A stretch of 64,000 nucleotides of DNA from Pararhodobacter aggregans. GTDB lineage: Bacteria > Pseudomonadota > Alphaproteobacteria > Rhodobacterales > Rhodobacteraceae. The translations under genes were made by a program, and so were the position numbers. The stretch spans positions 558,001-622,000 of the forward strand of contig NZ_QDDR01000001.1 of NCBI RefSeq assembly GCF_003075525.1, read 5' to 3'. A model generated the notes under the pieces. The model was not told where the DNA came from. It saw only the letters and a list, made by a program, of their open reading frames with translations, and ran no database searches. Each line of letters begins with the position of its first letter. Positions within the stretch are counted from its first letter, which is position 1. Of the stretch, positions 8,861 to 18,396 are shown piece after piece.

Positions 8861-9421
8861 ATGGCAGGTATCGGACATAACAACGGCCCGACGATGGAAG
8901 CGGGCGAAAGCTGGCGGCGCCACGCCTGGGGCAAGGCGCGGGCCCGGCTGATGCCCACCCTGCCGATCGAGGTGGTGCGCCTGCGGGTGAAACGGGCGGC
9001 CGAGATCGGGCTCGATTACCGGACCTATGCCTCGATCCGCGCGGCCTCGGGTCATGACGTGATCGCCTTCCTGTTCTCGACCAACGCGCTGCGGCTGCTG
9101 GCGCCGCAACCGGCGCTGCCCGAAGACCGGGCGGCAAGGCTCGCGACCCTCGCCGCGGGCCGCGCGGCGCTGGCCCGGGCGCCGATCTCCGCCGCCCAGG
9201 TGCTGGACCTGGCACCTGGCCTGATCGACCATGCCGCCCCCGCGCCCCGGCCCTTCGCCCCCTGGTCCGAGAGCCGCCGGGCGCTGCTTGCGGCGGTGGC
9301 CGAAGGTCGCTGGCCCGCCGACCGGGTGGTGATGGTGGGGGATACGGCCGAGGAACGCGACTGGTCCCGGGCCGCGCGGCTGGGGTATTACCTGAGCGCC
9401 GAACGGTACTTCGCGGCCTGA
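8861..9421 (+). CDS. IGHNNGP-family hypothetical protein
   Basis: 186-residue protein of unknown function beginning MAGIGHNNGPTM. The short IGHNNGP motif at the extreme N-terminus recurs in many otherwise unrelated alphaproteobacterial hypothetical proteins (family knowledge). No signal peptide or membrane segment. The middle is Ala/Arg/Leu-rich. The last 30 residues (VVMVGDTAEERDW) superficially resemble the acidic motif of HAD-like proteins, but the N-terminal HAD motif DxDxT is absent. GGAG before ATG 8861 supports the start. Next on the same strand is a repeat element and then leuA; no functional link is evident. Confidence 0.75.
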   Translation: MAGIGHNNGPTMEAGESWRRHAWGKARARLMPTLPIEVVRLRVKRAAEIGLDYRTYASIRAASGHDVIAFLFSTNALRLLAPQPALPEDRAARLATLAAGRAALARAPISAAQVLDLAPGLIDHAAPAPRPFAPWSESRRALLAAVAEGRWPADRVVMVGDTAEERDWSRAARLGYYLSAERYFAA

Positions 9422-9439
9422 GGCCGGGCTGGAACATGC

Positions 9440-9683
9440 GGGGGGCCAGCCCCCTCGACTCCCGGCCGCGCCACGGGCGCGGCGTTCGCGGCTGAAACGC
9501 GCCACTGGCGCGTTTCCGAGACGCCGCTCACCCCCCGCCAAAGGGGACCCTCGGGCCCCCTTTGGAAACCCCCGAGGATATTTTTTGGAACAAAGATGAA
9601 GATTAAGAGGGCGTTAACCTGCCCATCTTCGTTCTGCAAATATCCTGCGGGAGGGTCCGGGAGGGTGCAAAACCCTCCCGGGG
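9440..9683 (+). repeat. Composite palindromic repeat, copy 1
   Basis: Intergenic element made of several inverted repeats. In order: GGGGGCCAGCCCCC and a CGCGCC/GGCGCG pair; an extra perfect 23-base palindrome at 9494-9516 not found in the other copies; a CCAAAGGGG/CCCCTTTGG hairpin (about 9538-9564); the core palindrome (about 9572-9650) with arms CCGAGGATATTT...AACAAAGATG and CATCTTCGTTCT..AAATATCC around GCGTTAACC; then a CGGGAGGGT/ACCCTCCCG hairpin to 9683. Near-identical cores occur at 30.8, 34.0, 38.3 and 62.6 kb in the same orientation. This copy fills most of the gap before the leuA promoter; no gene is seen in it. Confidence 0.9.
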
Positions 9684-9753
9684 CTCGCCGCGGGCGGGCG
9701 GTTGCGGCCCCCCGGATGGGCGCATTTTCACTTTTCTTTTCCGAAAGCCCCCG

Positions 9754-9759
9754 TATAGT
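9754..9759 (+). promoter_or_regulatory. Predicted -10 element of the leu leader
   Basis: TATAGT, seven bases before the ATG of the leader peptide, which places the expected transcription start at or within a base of that ATG. The -35 region is T-rich (CTTTTC at about 9731-9736) rather than consensus. Position and sequence are seen; promoter activity is inferred. Confidence 0.55.
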
Positions 9760-9766
9760 CCGGCCC

Positions 9767-9862
9767 ATGAACCGCACGCGCCCCCTTGATGTCCTGAGCC
9801 TGCTGGCCTCCCCGGCCCGGCCCTTGCGCGCGCGCGGTCTCCTGCTCCTTAGCCTCCTCTGA
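9767..9862 (+). CDS. leuL: Leucine-rich leader peptide of leuA
   Basis: 31-residue ORF starting MNRTRPLDVLSLL and ending GLLLLSLL. 11 of 31 residues are Leu, with six Leu codons among the last seven sense codons (9839-9859: CTC CTG CTC CTT AGC CTC CTC). It lies 84 bases upstream of leuA, and its TGA is inside the left arm of a perfect hairpin. This is the layout of a transcription-attenuation leader peptide that senses charged tRNA-Leu. There is no Shine-Dalgarno sequence, and the predicted promoter places the transcript start at the ATG, so it is probably leaderless. A longer in-frame start at 9596 is rejected because it would run through the repeat element and the promoter. Confidence 0.75.
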   Translation: MNRTRPLDVLSLLASPARPLRARGLLLLSLL

Positions 9863-9905
9863 GCGTGCCCCCGGGCGCGACCGCTCAGAGGTAGCCAGCG
9901 CCCGG
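9856..9905 (+). promoter_or_regulatory. leuA attenuator: two mutually exclusive hairpins
   Basis: Hairpin A: perfect 10-bp inverted repeat CCTCTGAGCG (9856-9865) with CGCTCAGAGG (9882-9891), containing the leader stop codon. Hairpin B: perfect 8-bp pair CCGGGCGC (9871-9878) with GCGCCCGG (9898-9905). B's left arm lies in the loop of A, and A's right arm lies in the loop of B, so they cannot coexist. Ribosome position on the Leu codons would choose between them. No U-run follows B, so a Rho-dependent or translational mechanism cannot be excluded. Confidence 0.65.
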
Positions 9906-9946
9906 ATACGACGCTAAAGGACACCAAGGACAGGAAAGATTTTCCC

Positions 9947-11515
9947 ATGACGGACGCAGCCAAAGCCCAAGATCATGTCTTGATCTTCGACACCACCCTG
10001 CGCGATGGCGAGCAATCGCCCGGCGCCACCATGAGCCATGACGAGAAGCTGGAGATCGCCGGCCTCCTGGACGAGATGGGGGTGGACATCATCGAGGCGG
10101 GGTTCCCCATCGCCTCGGAGGGCGATTTCGCCGCCGTTTCGGACATCGCCCGCAATTCCCGGAACTCGGTCATCTGCGGTCTGGCGCGGGCCAATTTCGC
10201 AGACATAGACCGCTGCTGGGAAGCGGTGAAGCATGCCGCGAAGCCGCGCATCCACACCTTCATCGGCACCTCGCCCCTGCACCGCGACATCACCGCGCTG
10301 GATCAGGAGGGGATGATCGAGAAGATCGCCGCCACCGTGGCCCATGCTCGCAACCTCTGCGACAATGTGCAATGGTCGCCGATGGATGCGACGCGGACCG
10401 AGCATGAGTATCTCTGCCGGGTGGTGGAAACCGCGATCAAGGCGGGTGCCACGACGATCAACATCCCCGATACCGTCGGCTACACCGCGCCGCGCGAAAG
10501 CGCCGACCTGATCCGCATGTTGCTGGAGCGGGTGCCGGGCGCCGACCGCATCGTCTTCGCCACGCATTGCCACAACGATCTGGGCATGGCGACGGCCAAC
10601 AGCCTCGCCGCGGTCGAGGCGGGCGCGCGGCAGATCGAATGCACGATCAACGGTCTGGGCGAGCGCGCCGGCAACACGGCGCTGGAAGAGGTGGTGATGG
10701 CGATGCGGGTGCGCAACGACATCATGCCCTATCAGACCGGGATCGACACGACGAAGATCATGCATCTGTCGCGCCGGGTGAGCCAGGTCTCGGGCTTTGC
10801 CGTCCAGTACAACAAGGCGGTGGTCGGCAAGAACGCCTTCTTGCACGAATCGGGCATCCATCAGGATGGCGTGCTGAAGAACGTCCAGACTTTCGAGATC
10901 ATGCGCCCCGAGGATATCGGCCTGACCTCGAAGAACATCGCCATGGGCAAGCATTCGGGCCGCGCGGCGCTGCGCGCCAAGATGGCCGAGCTGGGCTATG
11001 ATCTGGGCGACAACCAGCTGAAAGACGTCTTCGTGCGGTTCAAGGCCTTGGCCGACCGCAAGAAAGAGGTCTATGACGACGACCTGATCGCGCTGGTCGC
11101 CGATACCTCGGCCTCGGGCGGGGACGATCATCTCCAGGTCCGCAAGCTGCGCGTGGTCTGCGGCACCGAAGGCCCGCAGGAGGCCGAGCTGACGCTGGCC
11201 GTGGGCGGCGAGGAGAAATTCGTCGATGCCACGGGCGACGGGCCGGTCGATGCCTGTTTCAACGCGGTGAAGATGCTCTATCCGCACAGTGCCAAGCTCG
11301 ACCTCTATCAGGTCTCGGCCGTGACCGAGGGCACCGATGCCCAGGCCACGGTCAGCGTGCGGCTCAGCCGCGACGGGCGGGTCTATACCGGGCAATCGGC
11401 GGATACGGATACCGTCGTCGCCTCGGTCAAGGCCTATGTCAACGCGCTGAACCGGATGCATGCCGGGCAGGGGCGGGCCAACAATTCGGCGCTGCAGACC
11501 TCGGCCGCCGGGTAG
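9947..11515 (+). CDS. leuA: 2-isopropylmalate synthase
   Basis: 522-residue LeuA: acetyl-CoA plus 2-oxoisovalerate to 2-isopropylmalate, first committed step of leucine synthesis. N-terminal catalytic barrel with FDTTLRDGEQSPG (substrate/metal-binding Arg-Asp), the metal-binding THCHND, and NGLGERAGNTALEE. The C-terminal regulatory domain (about 390-510, DDHLQVRKLRVVCG, AKLDLYQVSAVTEG) is present, so feedback inhibition by leucine is likely. AGGAAAG precedes the ATG. It is preceded by a leucine-rich leader peptide and alternative hairpins, so expression is probably tuned by leucyl-tRNA charging. A perfect palindrome follows the stop. Confidence 0.96.
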   Translation: MTDAAKAQDHVLIFDTTLRDGEQSPGATMSHDEKLEIAGLLDEMGVDIIEAGFPIASEGDFAAVSDIARNSRNSVICGLARANFADIDRCWEAVKHAAKPRIHTFIGTSPLHRDITALDQEGMIEKIAATVAHARNLCDNVQWSPMDATRTEHEYLCRVVETAIKAGATTINIPDTVGYTAPRESADLIRMLLERVPGADRIVFATHCHNDLGMATANSLAAVEAGARQIECTINGLGERAGNTALEEVVMAMRVRNDIMPYQTGIDTTKIMHLSRRVSQVSGFAVQYNKAVVGKNAFLHESGIHQDGVLKNVQTFEIMRPEDIGLTSKNIAMGKHSGRAALRAKMAELGYDLGDNQLKDVFVRFKALADRKKEVYDDDLIALVADTSASGGDDHLQVRKLRVVCGTEGPQEAELTLAVGGEEKFVDATGDGPVDACFNAVKMLYPHSAKLDLYQVSAVTEGTDAQATVSVRLSRDGRVYTGQSADTDTVVASVKAYVNALNRMHAGQGRANNSALQTSAAG

Positions 11516-11532
11516 GCGTGGGGGCCTGCCCC

Positions 11533-11560
11533 GTAGGATGGGCAATATTGCCCATCCTAC
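11533..11560. repeat. Perfect 28-base REP-like palindrome after leuA
   Basis: Perfectly self-complementary 28-base sequence (arm GTAGGATGGGCAAT) starting 17 bases after the leuA stop. It could fold as a terminator hairpin but has no T-run. A related palindrome with GTAGGGTGGGC is at 63635-63660 after the cupin gene. The rest of the 255-base gap to mreB contains G/C-rich inverted repeats (GGCGGGGGGCG/CCCCCGCC near 11591-11620) but no gene. Confidence 0.75.
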
Positions 11561-11707
11561 CGGCACCGGCGCGGCGTATTTCCGGCAGAATGACGGGCGG
11601 GGGGCGCCAATCCCCCGCCCATACTGTTTCGTGAGCGGATAAGTGCCGTGCAAAGGCGGTCGCGGCGGGGCGGGGGCCTTTACGCGGCTGCCATAGGGGG
11701 CCTATAA

Positions 11708-12808
<1,101 letters not shown>

Positions 12809-12836
12809 CCCTTTGGGTCCCGCGTAGGGGATCGCC

Positions 12837-13850
12837 GTGCCCAGCGACCGCAGCAACGAGGCCGATTACGTCCGCCCCGTGCGCCGACTCGTCATCGGCG
12901 TGCTGGTGCTGGTGTTGTTCGGCCTTTTCCTGCTCTGGCGGATCGATTCGCCGCGGATCGAGCGGTTCCGGACCGCCGTGGTCGATGCCGTGGTGCCCAA
13001 CATGGATTGGGCCATGGCGCCGATCACCGGCGTCGCCCGGATGATCGAGGATTTCCGCAGCTACGCCCGGATCTACGAGCAGAACCAGGAACTCAGGCGC
13101 GAGTTGCAGCAGATGCGGGCCTGGCGAGAAGCGGCGCTGCAACTGGAACAGCGCAATGCGCAGTTGCTGGACATGGCGCGCGTCAGGCTTGATCCGCAGC
13201 TCACGCATGTCACCGGTGTGGTGATGGCCGACGCGGGCAGCCCCTACCGGCAATCGGTGCTGCTGAATGTGGGCGCGCGCGACGGGATCGTCGACGGCTG
13301 GGCGGTGATGGACGGGCTGGGCCTGGCCGGGCGCATCGCCGGGGTGGGGGACCGCTCGTCGCGCGTCATCCTGTTGACCGATTCGAACAGCCGCGTCCCG
13401 GTGATGGTGCAGCCCACCGGCCAGCGGGCGCTCTTGTCGGGGGACAACACCCCGCTGCCGGTCCTCGATTTCGTCGAATCGCCCGAGGCGCTCAGGCCCG
13501 GCGACCGGGTCATCAGCGCCTCGGACGGCGGGGTCTTTCCGCCCGGCCTGCTGGTGGGCGAGGTGGTGATGGCCACCGACGGGCGCCTCAGGGTGCAGCT
13601 GGCGGCCGATTACGGGCGGCTCGACTTCCTGCGCGTCCTGCGCTCGCGTCCGGCCGAGCGGATCGAGCAATCGGGCACGCTGCTGCGCCCGGTGGCGGGC
13701 GACGGGACGCTGCTGGATCCCGCGACCGGCGCGCCCGCGCAGCCGCCCTTGCCCGAGACGGTGCCCGACCCGGCCGCGGGCAGTGTCGAGGCCGTGCCCG
13801 CGGTGCCCTTGCCCGGGGCGGGCACCAGCGACGGGCCGCCCGATGAATGA
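12837..13850 (+). CDS. mreC: Rod shape-determining protein MreC
   Basis: 337-residue bitopic protein. Cytoplasmic N-terminus, one membrane segment (about residues 19-38, VIGVLVLVLFGLFLLW), a coiled coil (about 78-112) and the periplasmic beta-barrel region (VTGVVMADAGSPYRQSVLLNVG, DGWAVMDGLGLAGRI). The last 70 residues are Pro/Ala-rich. MreC links MreB filaments to PBP2 and activates it. GTG start, 28 bases after mreB, behind AGGGGA. The stop overlaps the mreD start by 8 bases. Confidence 0.93.
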   Translation: MPSDRSNEADYVRPVRRLVIGVLVLVLFGLFLLWRIDSPRIERFRTAVVDAVVPNMDWAMAPITGVARMIEDFRSYARIYEQNQELRRELQQMRAWREAALQLEQRNAQLLDMARVRLDPQLTHVTGVVMADAGSPYRQSVLLNVGARDGIVDGWAVMDGLGLAGRIAGVGDRSSRVILLTDSNSRVPVMVQPTGQRALLSGDNTPLPVLDFVESPEALRPGDRVISASDGGVFPPGLLVGEVVMATDGRLRVQLAADYGRLDFLRVLRSRPAERIEQSGTLLRPVAGDGTLLDPATGAPAQPPLPETVPDPAAGSVEAVPAVPLPGAGTSDGPPDE

Positions 13851-14382
13851 GACGCTGCGCTTCGATACGCTGGCCTATCTCGGCCTCTATCTGCTGATCG
13901 CCAGCGTCTCGATCCTGAGCCGGATCCTGCCACTTGGCGTGCTGGAAGCAGGCTGGCCGTTGCCGGACCTGCTGCTTCTCTTGACCATGGCCTGGGTGCT
14001 CAGGCGCCCCGCGCATCTGCCGGCGCTGGCCATCGTGCTGGTCTTTCTGGCCGAGGATCTGTTCATGATGCGTCCGCCCGGCCTCTGGGCGCTGGCGGTG
14101 CTGGCCGGGACCGAGTTCCTGCGCCGCCGCAACCAGGTGGTGCGCGAGATGAACCTGCTGCTGGAATGGGCCATGGTGGCGGCGGTTCTGGTCGCGATGA
14201 CCGTCGCGTACCGGCTTGTGCTCATGATCGTGATGTCCCCGCGCGAGCCGCTCGACTTGAGCCTGAAGACACTTGTCGTCACAATCCTTGTCTATCCGCT
14301 GGTCGTCTGGGTCTTGCAGGTCGTGCTGCGCGTGAAGAAACCCGCCACCGGCGAAGTGGACGAACTGGGCCGCAGGCTATGA
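13843..14382 (+). CDS. mreD: Rod shape-determining protein MreD
   Basis: 179-residue polytopic membrane protein with about five hydrophobic segments (LAYLGLYLLIASVSIL, LLLLLTMAWVL, LPALAIVLVFLAEDLFMM and others), matching MreD in size, topology and position. MreD is part of the elongasome with MreC and RodA. Its start lies inside mreC and its TGA overlaps the ATG of mrdA (ATGA), indicating translational coupling. Sequence conservation in this family is low, so the call rests partly on context. Confidence 0.88.
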   Translation: MNETLRFDTLAYLGLYLLIASVSILSRILPLGVLEAGWPLPDLLLLLTMAWVLRRPAHLPALAIVLVFLAEDLFMMRPPGLWALAVLAGTEFLRRRNQVVREMNLLLEWAMVAAVLVAMTVAYRLVLMIVMSPREPLDLSLKTLVVTILVYPLVVWVLQVVLRVKKPATGEVDELGRRL

Positions 14383-16328
14383 AGAGACCGCCCAAGGACA
14401 ACGAGGACAGCGCGCGCGTCATCTCGCGCCGGGCGATGCTCATGGGCGGCGCGCAGATGGTCTTTGCCGGGGCGCTGGTGCTGCGCATGCGCAACCTCCA
14501 GCTGGGCCAGGCCGAGGAATTCCGCCTGCTGGCCGATGAAAACCGGATCAACATCCGCCTGCTGCCGCCGTCGCGCGGGCTGATCGTCGACCGCAACGGC
14601 ACGCTTCTGGCGGGCAATGTGCAGAATTACCGCATCGTTCTGGTGCGCGAGGATGCCGGTGAGCCGCGGGCGGCGCTGGAGCGTCTGGCGCAGCTGATCC
14701 CGCTCTCGCCCGACGAAATCGACCGGGCCGAGCGTGAGATCATGCGCCACCGCCCCTTCGTGCCGGTCACCATCGTCGACCAGCTGAACTGGGAGGAGGT
14801 GGCGCGCGTCGCCGCCAATGCGCCTGCCATGCCCGGCATCACGCCCGAGGTCGGTTTCAACCGGCACTACCCCTTCGGCGCCGAATTCGCGCATTCCGTG
14901 GGCTATGTCGGCCCGGTGTCCGAGGCCGATCTGGCGGCGCGCGAGACGCCCGAACCGCTGCTGATGATCCCGCGTTTCCAGATCGGCAAGATCGGGGTGG
15001 AGCGGGAATACGAGGAGACCCTGCGCGGCACCGCCGGGCACCGCCGGGTCGAGGTCAACGCCGTCGGCCGCGAAATGCGCGAGCTGGACCGGCAGGAGGG
15101 CGACCCCGGCTCGACCCTGCAACTGACGCTGGACCGCCAGCTTCAGGCCTTCACCCTGGCCCGGCTGGGCGAGGACAGCGCGGCCGCCGTGGTGCTGGAG
15201 GTGCAGACCGGCAATGTGCTGGCGCTGGCCTCGGCCCCGTCCTTTGATCCGAACCTCTTCGTGCGCGGGATCTCGGTCGCGGATTACGGCGCGCTTCGGG
15301 ACAACGACCACCGGCCGATGTCCAACAAGACCGTGCAGGGCGCCTATCCGCCGGGCTCGACCTTCAAGATGGTCACGGCGCTGGCCGCTTTCGAGGCGGG
15401 GCTGGCGACGCCCGACGAGCGGGTCTATTGCCCGGGCTATATCGAGGCTGCGGGCCGCCGGTTCCATTGCTGGAACCGGGGCGGGCACGGGCGGGTCAAC
15501 CTGACCTCGGCGCTGTCCGAAAGCTGCGACGTCTTCTTCTACGACATGGCGCAGCGCGTCGGCATCGACCGGATCAACGCCATGGCCGAGCGGCTGGGCC
15601 TCGGCATCCGCTACGACCTGCCGCTGTCGGGGATCTCCTCGGGGCTCAACCCCTCGCGCGAGTGGAAGCGCGAGCGGCGCGGCGCCGAATGGGTGGTGGG
15701 CGACACGATCAACGCCTCGATCGGGCAGGGCTATGTGCTGGCCACGCCCCTGCAACTGGCGGTGATGACGGCGCGGCTGGCCACCAACCGGGCGATCCTG
15801 CCGCGGCTGATCCACGCCATCGACGATATCGAGCAGCCGATCCCCGACCAGCCGCCGCTGGGCCTGAGCGCCGCCGCGCTGGCGCAGGTGCAGCGCGGCA
15901 TGTGGGAAGTCTCGAACGCGCAGCGCGGCACGGCCTATGGCTCGCGCATCGTCGACGCCAATCTCAGGATGGCCGGCAAGACGGGCAGCAGCCAGGTCTT
16001 CTCGATCACCGCGGCCGAGCGGGCGGCGGGCGTCCGGCGCCAGGATCAGCTGCCGTGGAACCGGCGCGACCACGCGCTTTTCGTCTGCTACGCCCCCGAT
16101 ACCGACCCGCGCTATGCCGTCTCGGTCGTGGTGGAACACGGCGGCGGCGGCTCGTCGGTCGCGGCACCCATCGCCCGCGACATCATCCTGGCCGCGCAAT
16201 CGGGCGGCCTGCCGCCGATCGAGGCCTATCCCCAGCCGCAGCGCAACCGGATCGAGACCATGATGCGCACCATCAGCGAGCAGATCGGCCCCGCCGTCGC
16301 GCCGCCGACCGGGCGGAGCCGCGCATGA
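14379..16328 (+). CDS. mrdA: Penicillin-binding protein 2 (transpeptidase)
   Basis: 649-residue class B PBP that cross-links peptidoglycan during elongation. N-terminal membrane anchor (about 18-36, AMLMGGAQMVFAGALVLRM), pedestal region with PSRGLIVDRNGTLLAGN, then the transpeptidase domain: nucleophile Ser327 in PPGSTFKM (Lys330), the S-C-D motif at about 382-384 in LSESCDVFFYD and KTG at Lys534 in AGKTGSSQV. Start chosen at ATG 14379, which overlaps the mreD stop, instead of the longer open frame inside mreD. The stop overlaps the rodA ATG. Target of mecillinam-type beta-lactams by family knowledge. Confidence 0.96.
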   Translation: MKRPPKDNEDSARVISRRAMLMGGAQMVFAGALVLRMRNLQLGQAEEFRLLADENRINIRLLPPSRGLIVDRNGTLLAGNVQNYRIVLVREDAGEPRAALERLAQLIPLSPDEIDRAEREIMRHRPFVPVTIVDQLNWEEVARVAANAPAMPGITPEVGFNRHYPFGAEFAHSVGYVGPVSEADLAARETPEPLLMIPRFQIGKIGVEREYEETLRGTAGHRRVEVNAVGREMRELDRQEGDPGSTLQLTLDRQLQAFTLARLGEDSAAAVVLEVQTGNVLALASAPSFDPNLFVRGISVADYGALRDNDHRPMSNKTVQGAYPPGSTFKMVTALAAFEAGLATPDERVYCPGYIEAAGRRFHCWNRGGHGRVNLTSALSESCDVFFYDMAQRVGIDRINAMAERLGLGIRYDLPLSGISSGLNPSREWKRERRGAEWVVGDTINASIGQGYVLATPLQLAVMTARLATNRAILPRLIHAIDDIEQPIPDQPPLGLSAAALAQVQRGMWEVSNAQRGTAYGSRIVDANLRMAGKTGSSQVFSITAAERAAGVRRQDQLPWNRRDHALFVCYAPDTDPRYAVSVVVEHGGGGSSVAAPIARDIILAAQSGGLPPIEAYPQPQRNRIETMMRTISEQIGPAVAPPTGRSRA

Positions 16329-17473
16329 GCTACCTCGAATACAACGTCAAACGCTCGCCCTCGGGCTTTCGCAAGGTGCTGCATGTCAACTGGGCGCTGG
16401 TCCTGCTGCTGGCAGCGGTGGCCTCGATCGGCTTTCTGCAGCTCTATTCCGTCTCGGGCGGGAATTTCGAGCGCTGGACCGAGCCGCAGATGCAGCGCTT
16501 CGCTTTGGCGCTGGCGGTGATGTTCGCCATCGGCTTCGTGCCGCTGTGGTTCTGGCGCTCGCTGTCGGTCATGGCCTACGGGGTCTCGTTCGTCTTGCTC
16601 CTGGGGGTCGAGTTCTTCGGCTCGGTCGGCATGGGCGCGCAGCGCTGGCTGGAACTGGGGCCGATCCGGCTGCAACCCTCGGAAATGATGAAGATCGCCA
16701 TCGTCATGATGATGGCCGCCTATTACGACTGGCTCGACATCAAGCGCGTCTCGCATCCCTTCTGGGTGCTGGTGGCGGTGGCGCTGATCCTGGTGCCGTC
16801 GTTTCTGGTGCTGATCCAGCCCGACCTCGGCACCGCGCTGATGATTATCGGCGCGGGGGGCATGGTGATGTTCTTCGCCGGCGTCAGCCTGTGGTATTTC
16901 GGCGGCGTGATCGGCGCGGGCGCCGGGCTGGTCACGCTGGTCTTCGCCTCGCGGGGAACCTCGTGGCAATTGCTGCGCGACTACCAGTTCCGCCGCATCG
17001 ACGCCTTCCTCGACCCTTCGCTGGACCCGCTGGGATCGTCCTACCACATCAACCAGGCGATGATCGCGCTGGGCTCGGGCGGCTGGTCGGGGCGGGGCTT
17101 CATGCAGGGCACCCAGTCGCGGCTGAACTTCCTGCCGGAAAAGCACACCGATTTCATCTTCAACACCCTGGCCGAGGAATTCGGCTTCATCGGCGGCATC
17201 TTCCTGCTGACGCTCTATGTCGGCATCATCGTCACCTGCGTGATCGCGGCGATGCAGTCGAAGAACCGCTATGCCTCGCTGTTGATCCTCGGCATTGCCG
17301 GCAACTTCTTCCTCTATTTCGCGATCAACATGGCCATGGTCATGGGGCTGGCGCCGGTGGTCGGCGTGCCTCTGCCGCTGGTCAGCTACGGCGGATCGGC
17401 CATGCTGATGATCCTGATCGGCTTCGGCCTCGTGCAATCCGCCTGCATCCACCGCCCGAGGGAGAAGGCATGA
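16325..17473 (+). CDS. rodA: Peptidoglycan glycosyltransferase RodA
   Basis: 382-residue SEDS-family membrane protein with about ten hydrophobic segments; polymerises lipid II into glycan strands together with PBP2. SEDS signatures: RWLELGPIRLQPSEMMKI, LIQPDLGTALMI, QGTQSRLNFLPEKHTDFIF (with the catalytic Glu-Lys-His-Thr-Asp stretch) and GVPLPLVSYGGSAM. The ATG overlaps the mrdA stop (ATGA), and its own TGA overlaps the start of the next gene in the same way, so the operon continues beyond the usual rod cluster. Confidence 0.96.
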   Translation: MSYLEYNVKRSPSGFRKVLHVNWALVLLLAAVASIGFLQLYSVSGGNFERWTEPQMQRFALALAVMFAIGFVPLWFWRSLSVMAYGVSFVLLLGVEFFGSVGMGAQRWLELGPIRLQPSEMMKIAIVMMMAAYYDWLDIKRVSHPFWVLVAVALILVPSFLVLIQPDLGTALMIIGAGGMVMFFAGVSLWYFGGVIGAGAGLVTLVFASRGTSWQLLRDYQFRRIDAFLDPSLDPLGSSYHINQAMIALGSGGWSGRGFMQGTQSRLNFLPEKHTDFIFNTLAEEFGFIGGIFLLTLYVGIIVTCVIAAMQSKNRYASLLILGIAGNFFLYFAINMAMVMGLAPVVGVPLPLVSYGGSAMLMILIGFGLVQSACIHRPREKA

Positions 17474-18396
17474 AGGTTCTGTTTGCCGCCGGTGAAAGCC
17501 GCTGGCCCGCTTACGAGGCGCCGCTGCGCGCCGCGCTCGCCGAGGCGGGTCTTGATGTCGATCTGGTGCGCGACGCCGCGCCCGAGACGGTCGATGCGAT
17601 GATCTACGCCCCGGGCGGCGAGACGCCCGACGATTTCACCCCCTACACCGCCTGCCGCGCGGTGCTCAGCCTCTGGGCCGGGGTCGAGAAGATTGTCGGC
17701 AACCGCACGCTGACCCAGCCGCTGTGTCGCATGGTCGATCCCGGCCTGACCGAGGGGATGGTCGAATACGTGACCGGCCATGCGCTGCGCTATCATCTGG
17801 GAATCGACCGGGTGCTGGCGACGCAGGACCGCTGGGAGCCGGTGGTGCCGCCGCTGGCGCGTGAACGGCCGGTGGCGGTACTGGGCCTCGGCGCGCTGGG
17901 TGCGGCCTGCGCCGGGGCGCTGGCGGGGCTGGGCTTTCCGGTGCTGGGCTGGAGCAGGACGCCGAAGGATCTGCCGGGCATCGCCTGCCACCACGGCCGG
18001 GACGGGCTGAAGGCGGTGCTGAGCCGGGCGCAGATCGTGGTTACGCTGCTGCCCGCGACGCCGGGGACCGAGAACACGCTGAACGCCGAGACGCTGGGCT
18101 GGCTGCCGAAGGGCGCCGCGATCATCAACCCCGGCCGGGGTCCGCTGATCGACGACGAGGCGCTGCTCGCCGCGCTGGCCTCGGGCCAGGTCGGCGCCGC
18201 GACGCTCGATGTCTTCCGGGTGGAGCCCCTGCCGCCGGACCATCCCTATTGGGCGCATCCCAAGGTCACCGTGACGCCCCATATCGCCGCCGAAACCCGC
18301 GCGGTGACCGCCGCCCGCGTGGTGGTCGAGAACCTGCGGCGGCTGAGCGCGGGCGAGCCGCTTCTGCATCTCGTGGACCGGGCCGAGGGCTATTGA
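17470..18396 (+). CDS. ghrA: Glyoxylate/hydroxypyruvate reductase A-like dehydrogenase
   Basis: 308-residue D-2-hydroxyacid dehydrogenase of the GhrA group, reducing glyoxylate or hydroxypyruvate with NADPH. Rossmann motif AVLGLGALGAACAGALAGLGFPVLG, catalytic Arg in INPGRGPLIDDEALLAAL, Glu in FRVEPLPPDHPYW and His in VTPHIAAET. Translationally coupled to rodA (ATGA) and to the following flavoprotein (TGATG). A D-hydroxyacid enzyme attached to the elongasome operon is unusual; it may only be operon accretion. Confidence 0.85.
   Translation: MKVLFAAGESRWPAYEAPLRAALAEAGLDVDLVRDAAPETVDAMIYAPGGETPDDFTPYTACRAVLSLWAGVEKIVGNRTLTQPLCRMVDPGLTEGMVEYVTGHALRYHLGIDRVLATQDRWEPVVPPLARERPVAVLGLGALGAACAGALAGLGFPVLGWSRTPKDLPGIACHHGRDGLKAVLSRAQIVVTLLPATPGTENTLNAETLGWLPKGAAIINPGRGPLIDDEALLAALASGQVGAATLDVFRVEPLPPDHPYWAHPKVTVTPHIAAETRAVTAARVVVENLRRLSAGEPLLHLVDRAEGY

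Noticed and set aside
9596-9766. Longer in-frame start for the leu leader ORF
   Set aside because: It would begin inside the repeat element and run through the TATAGT promoter; the resulting N-terminus resembles no protein.
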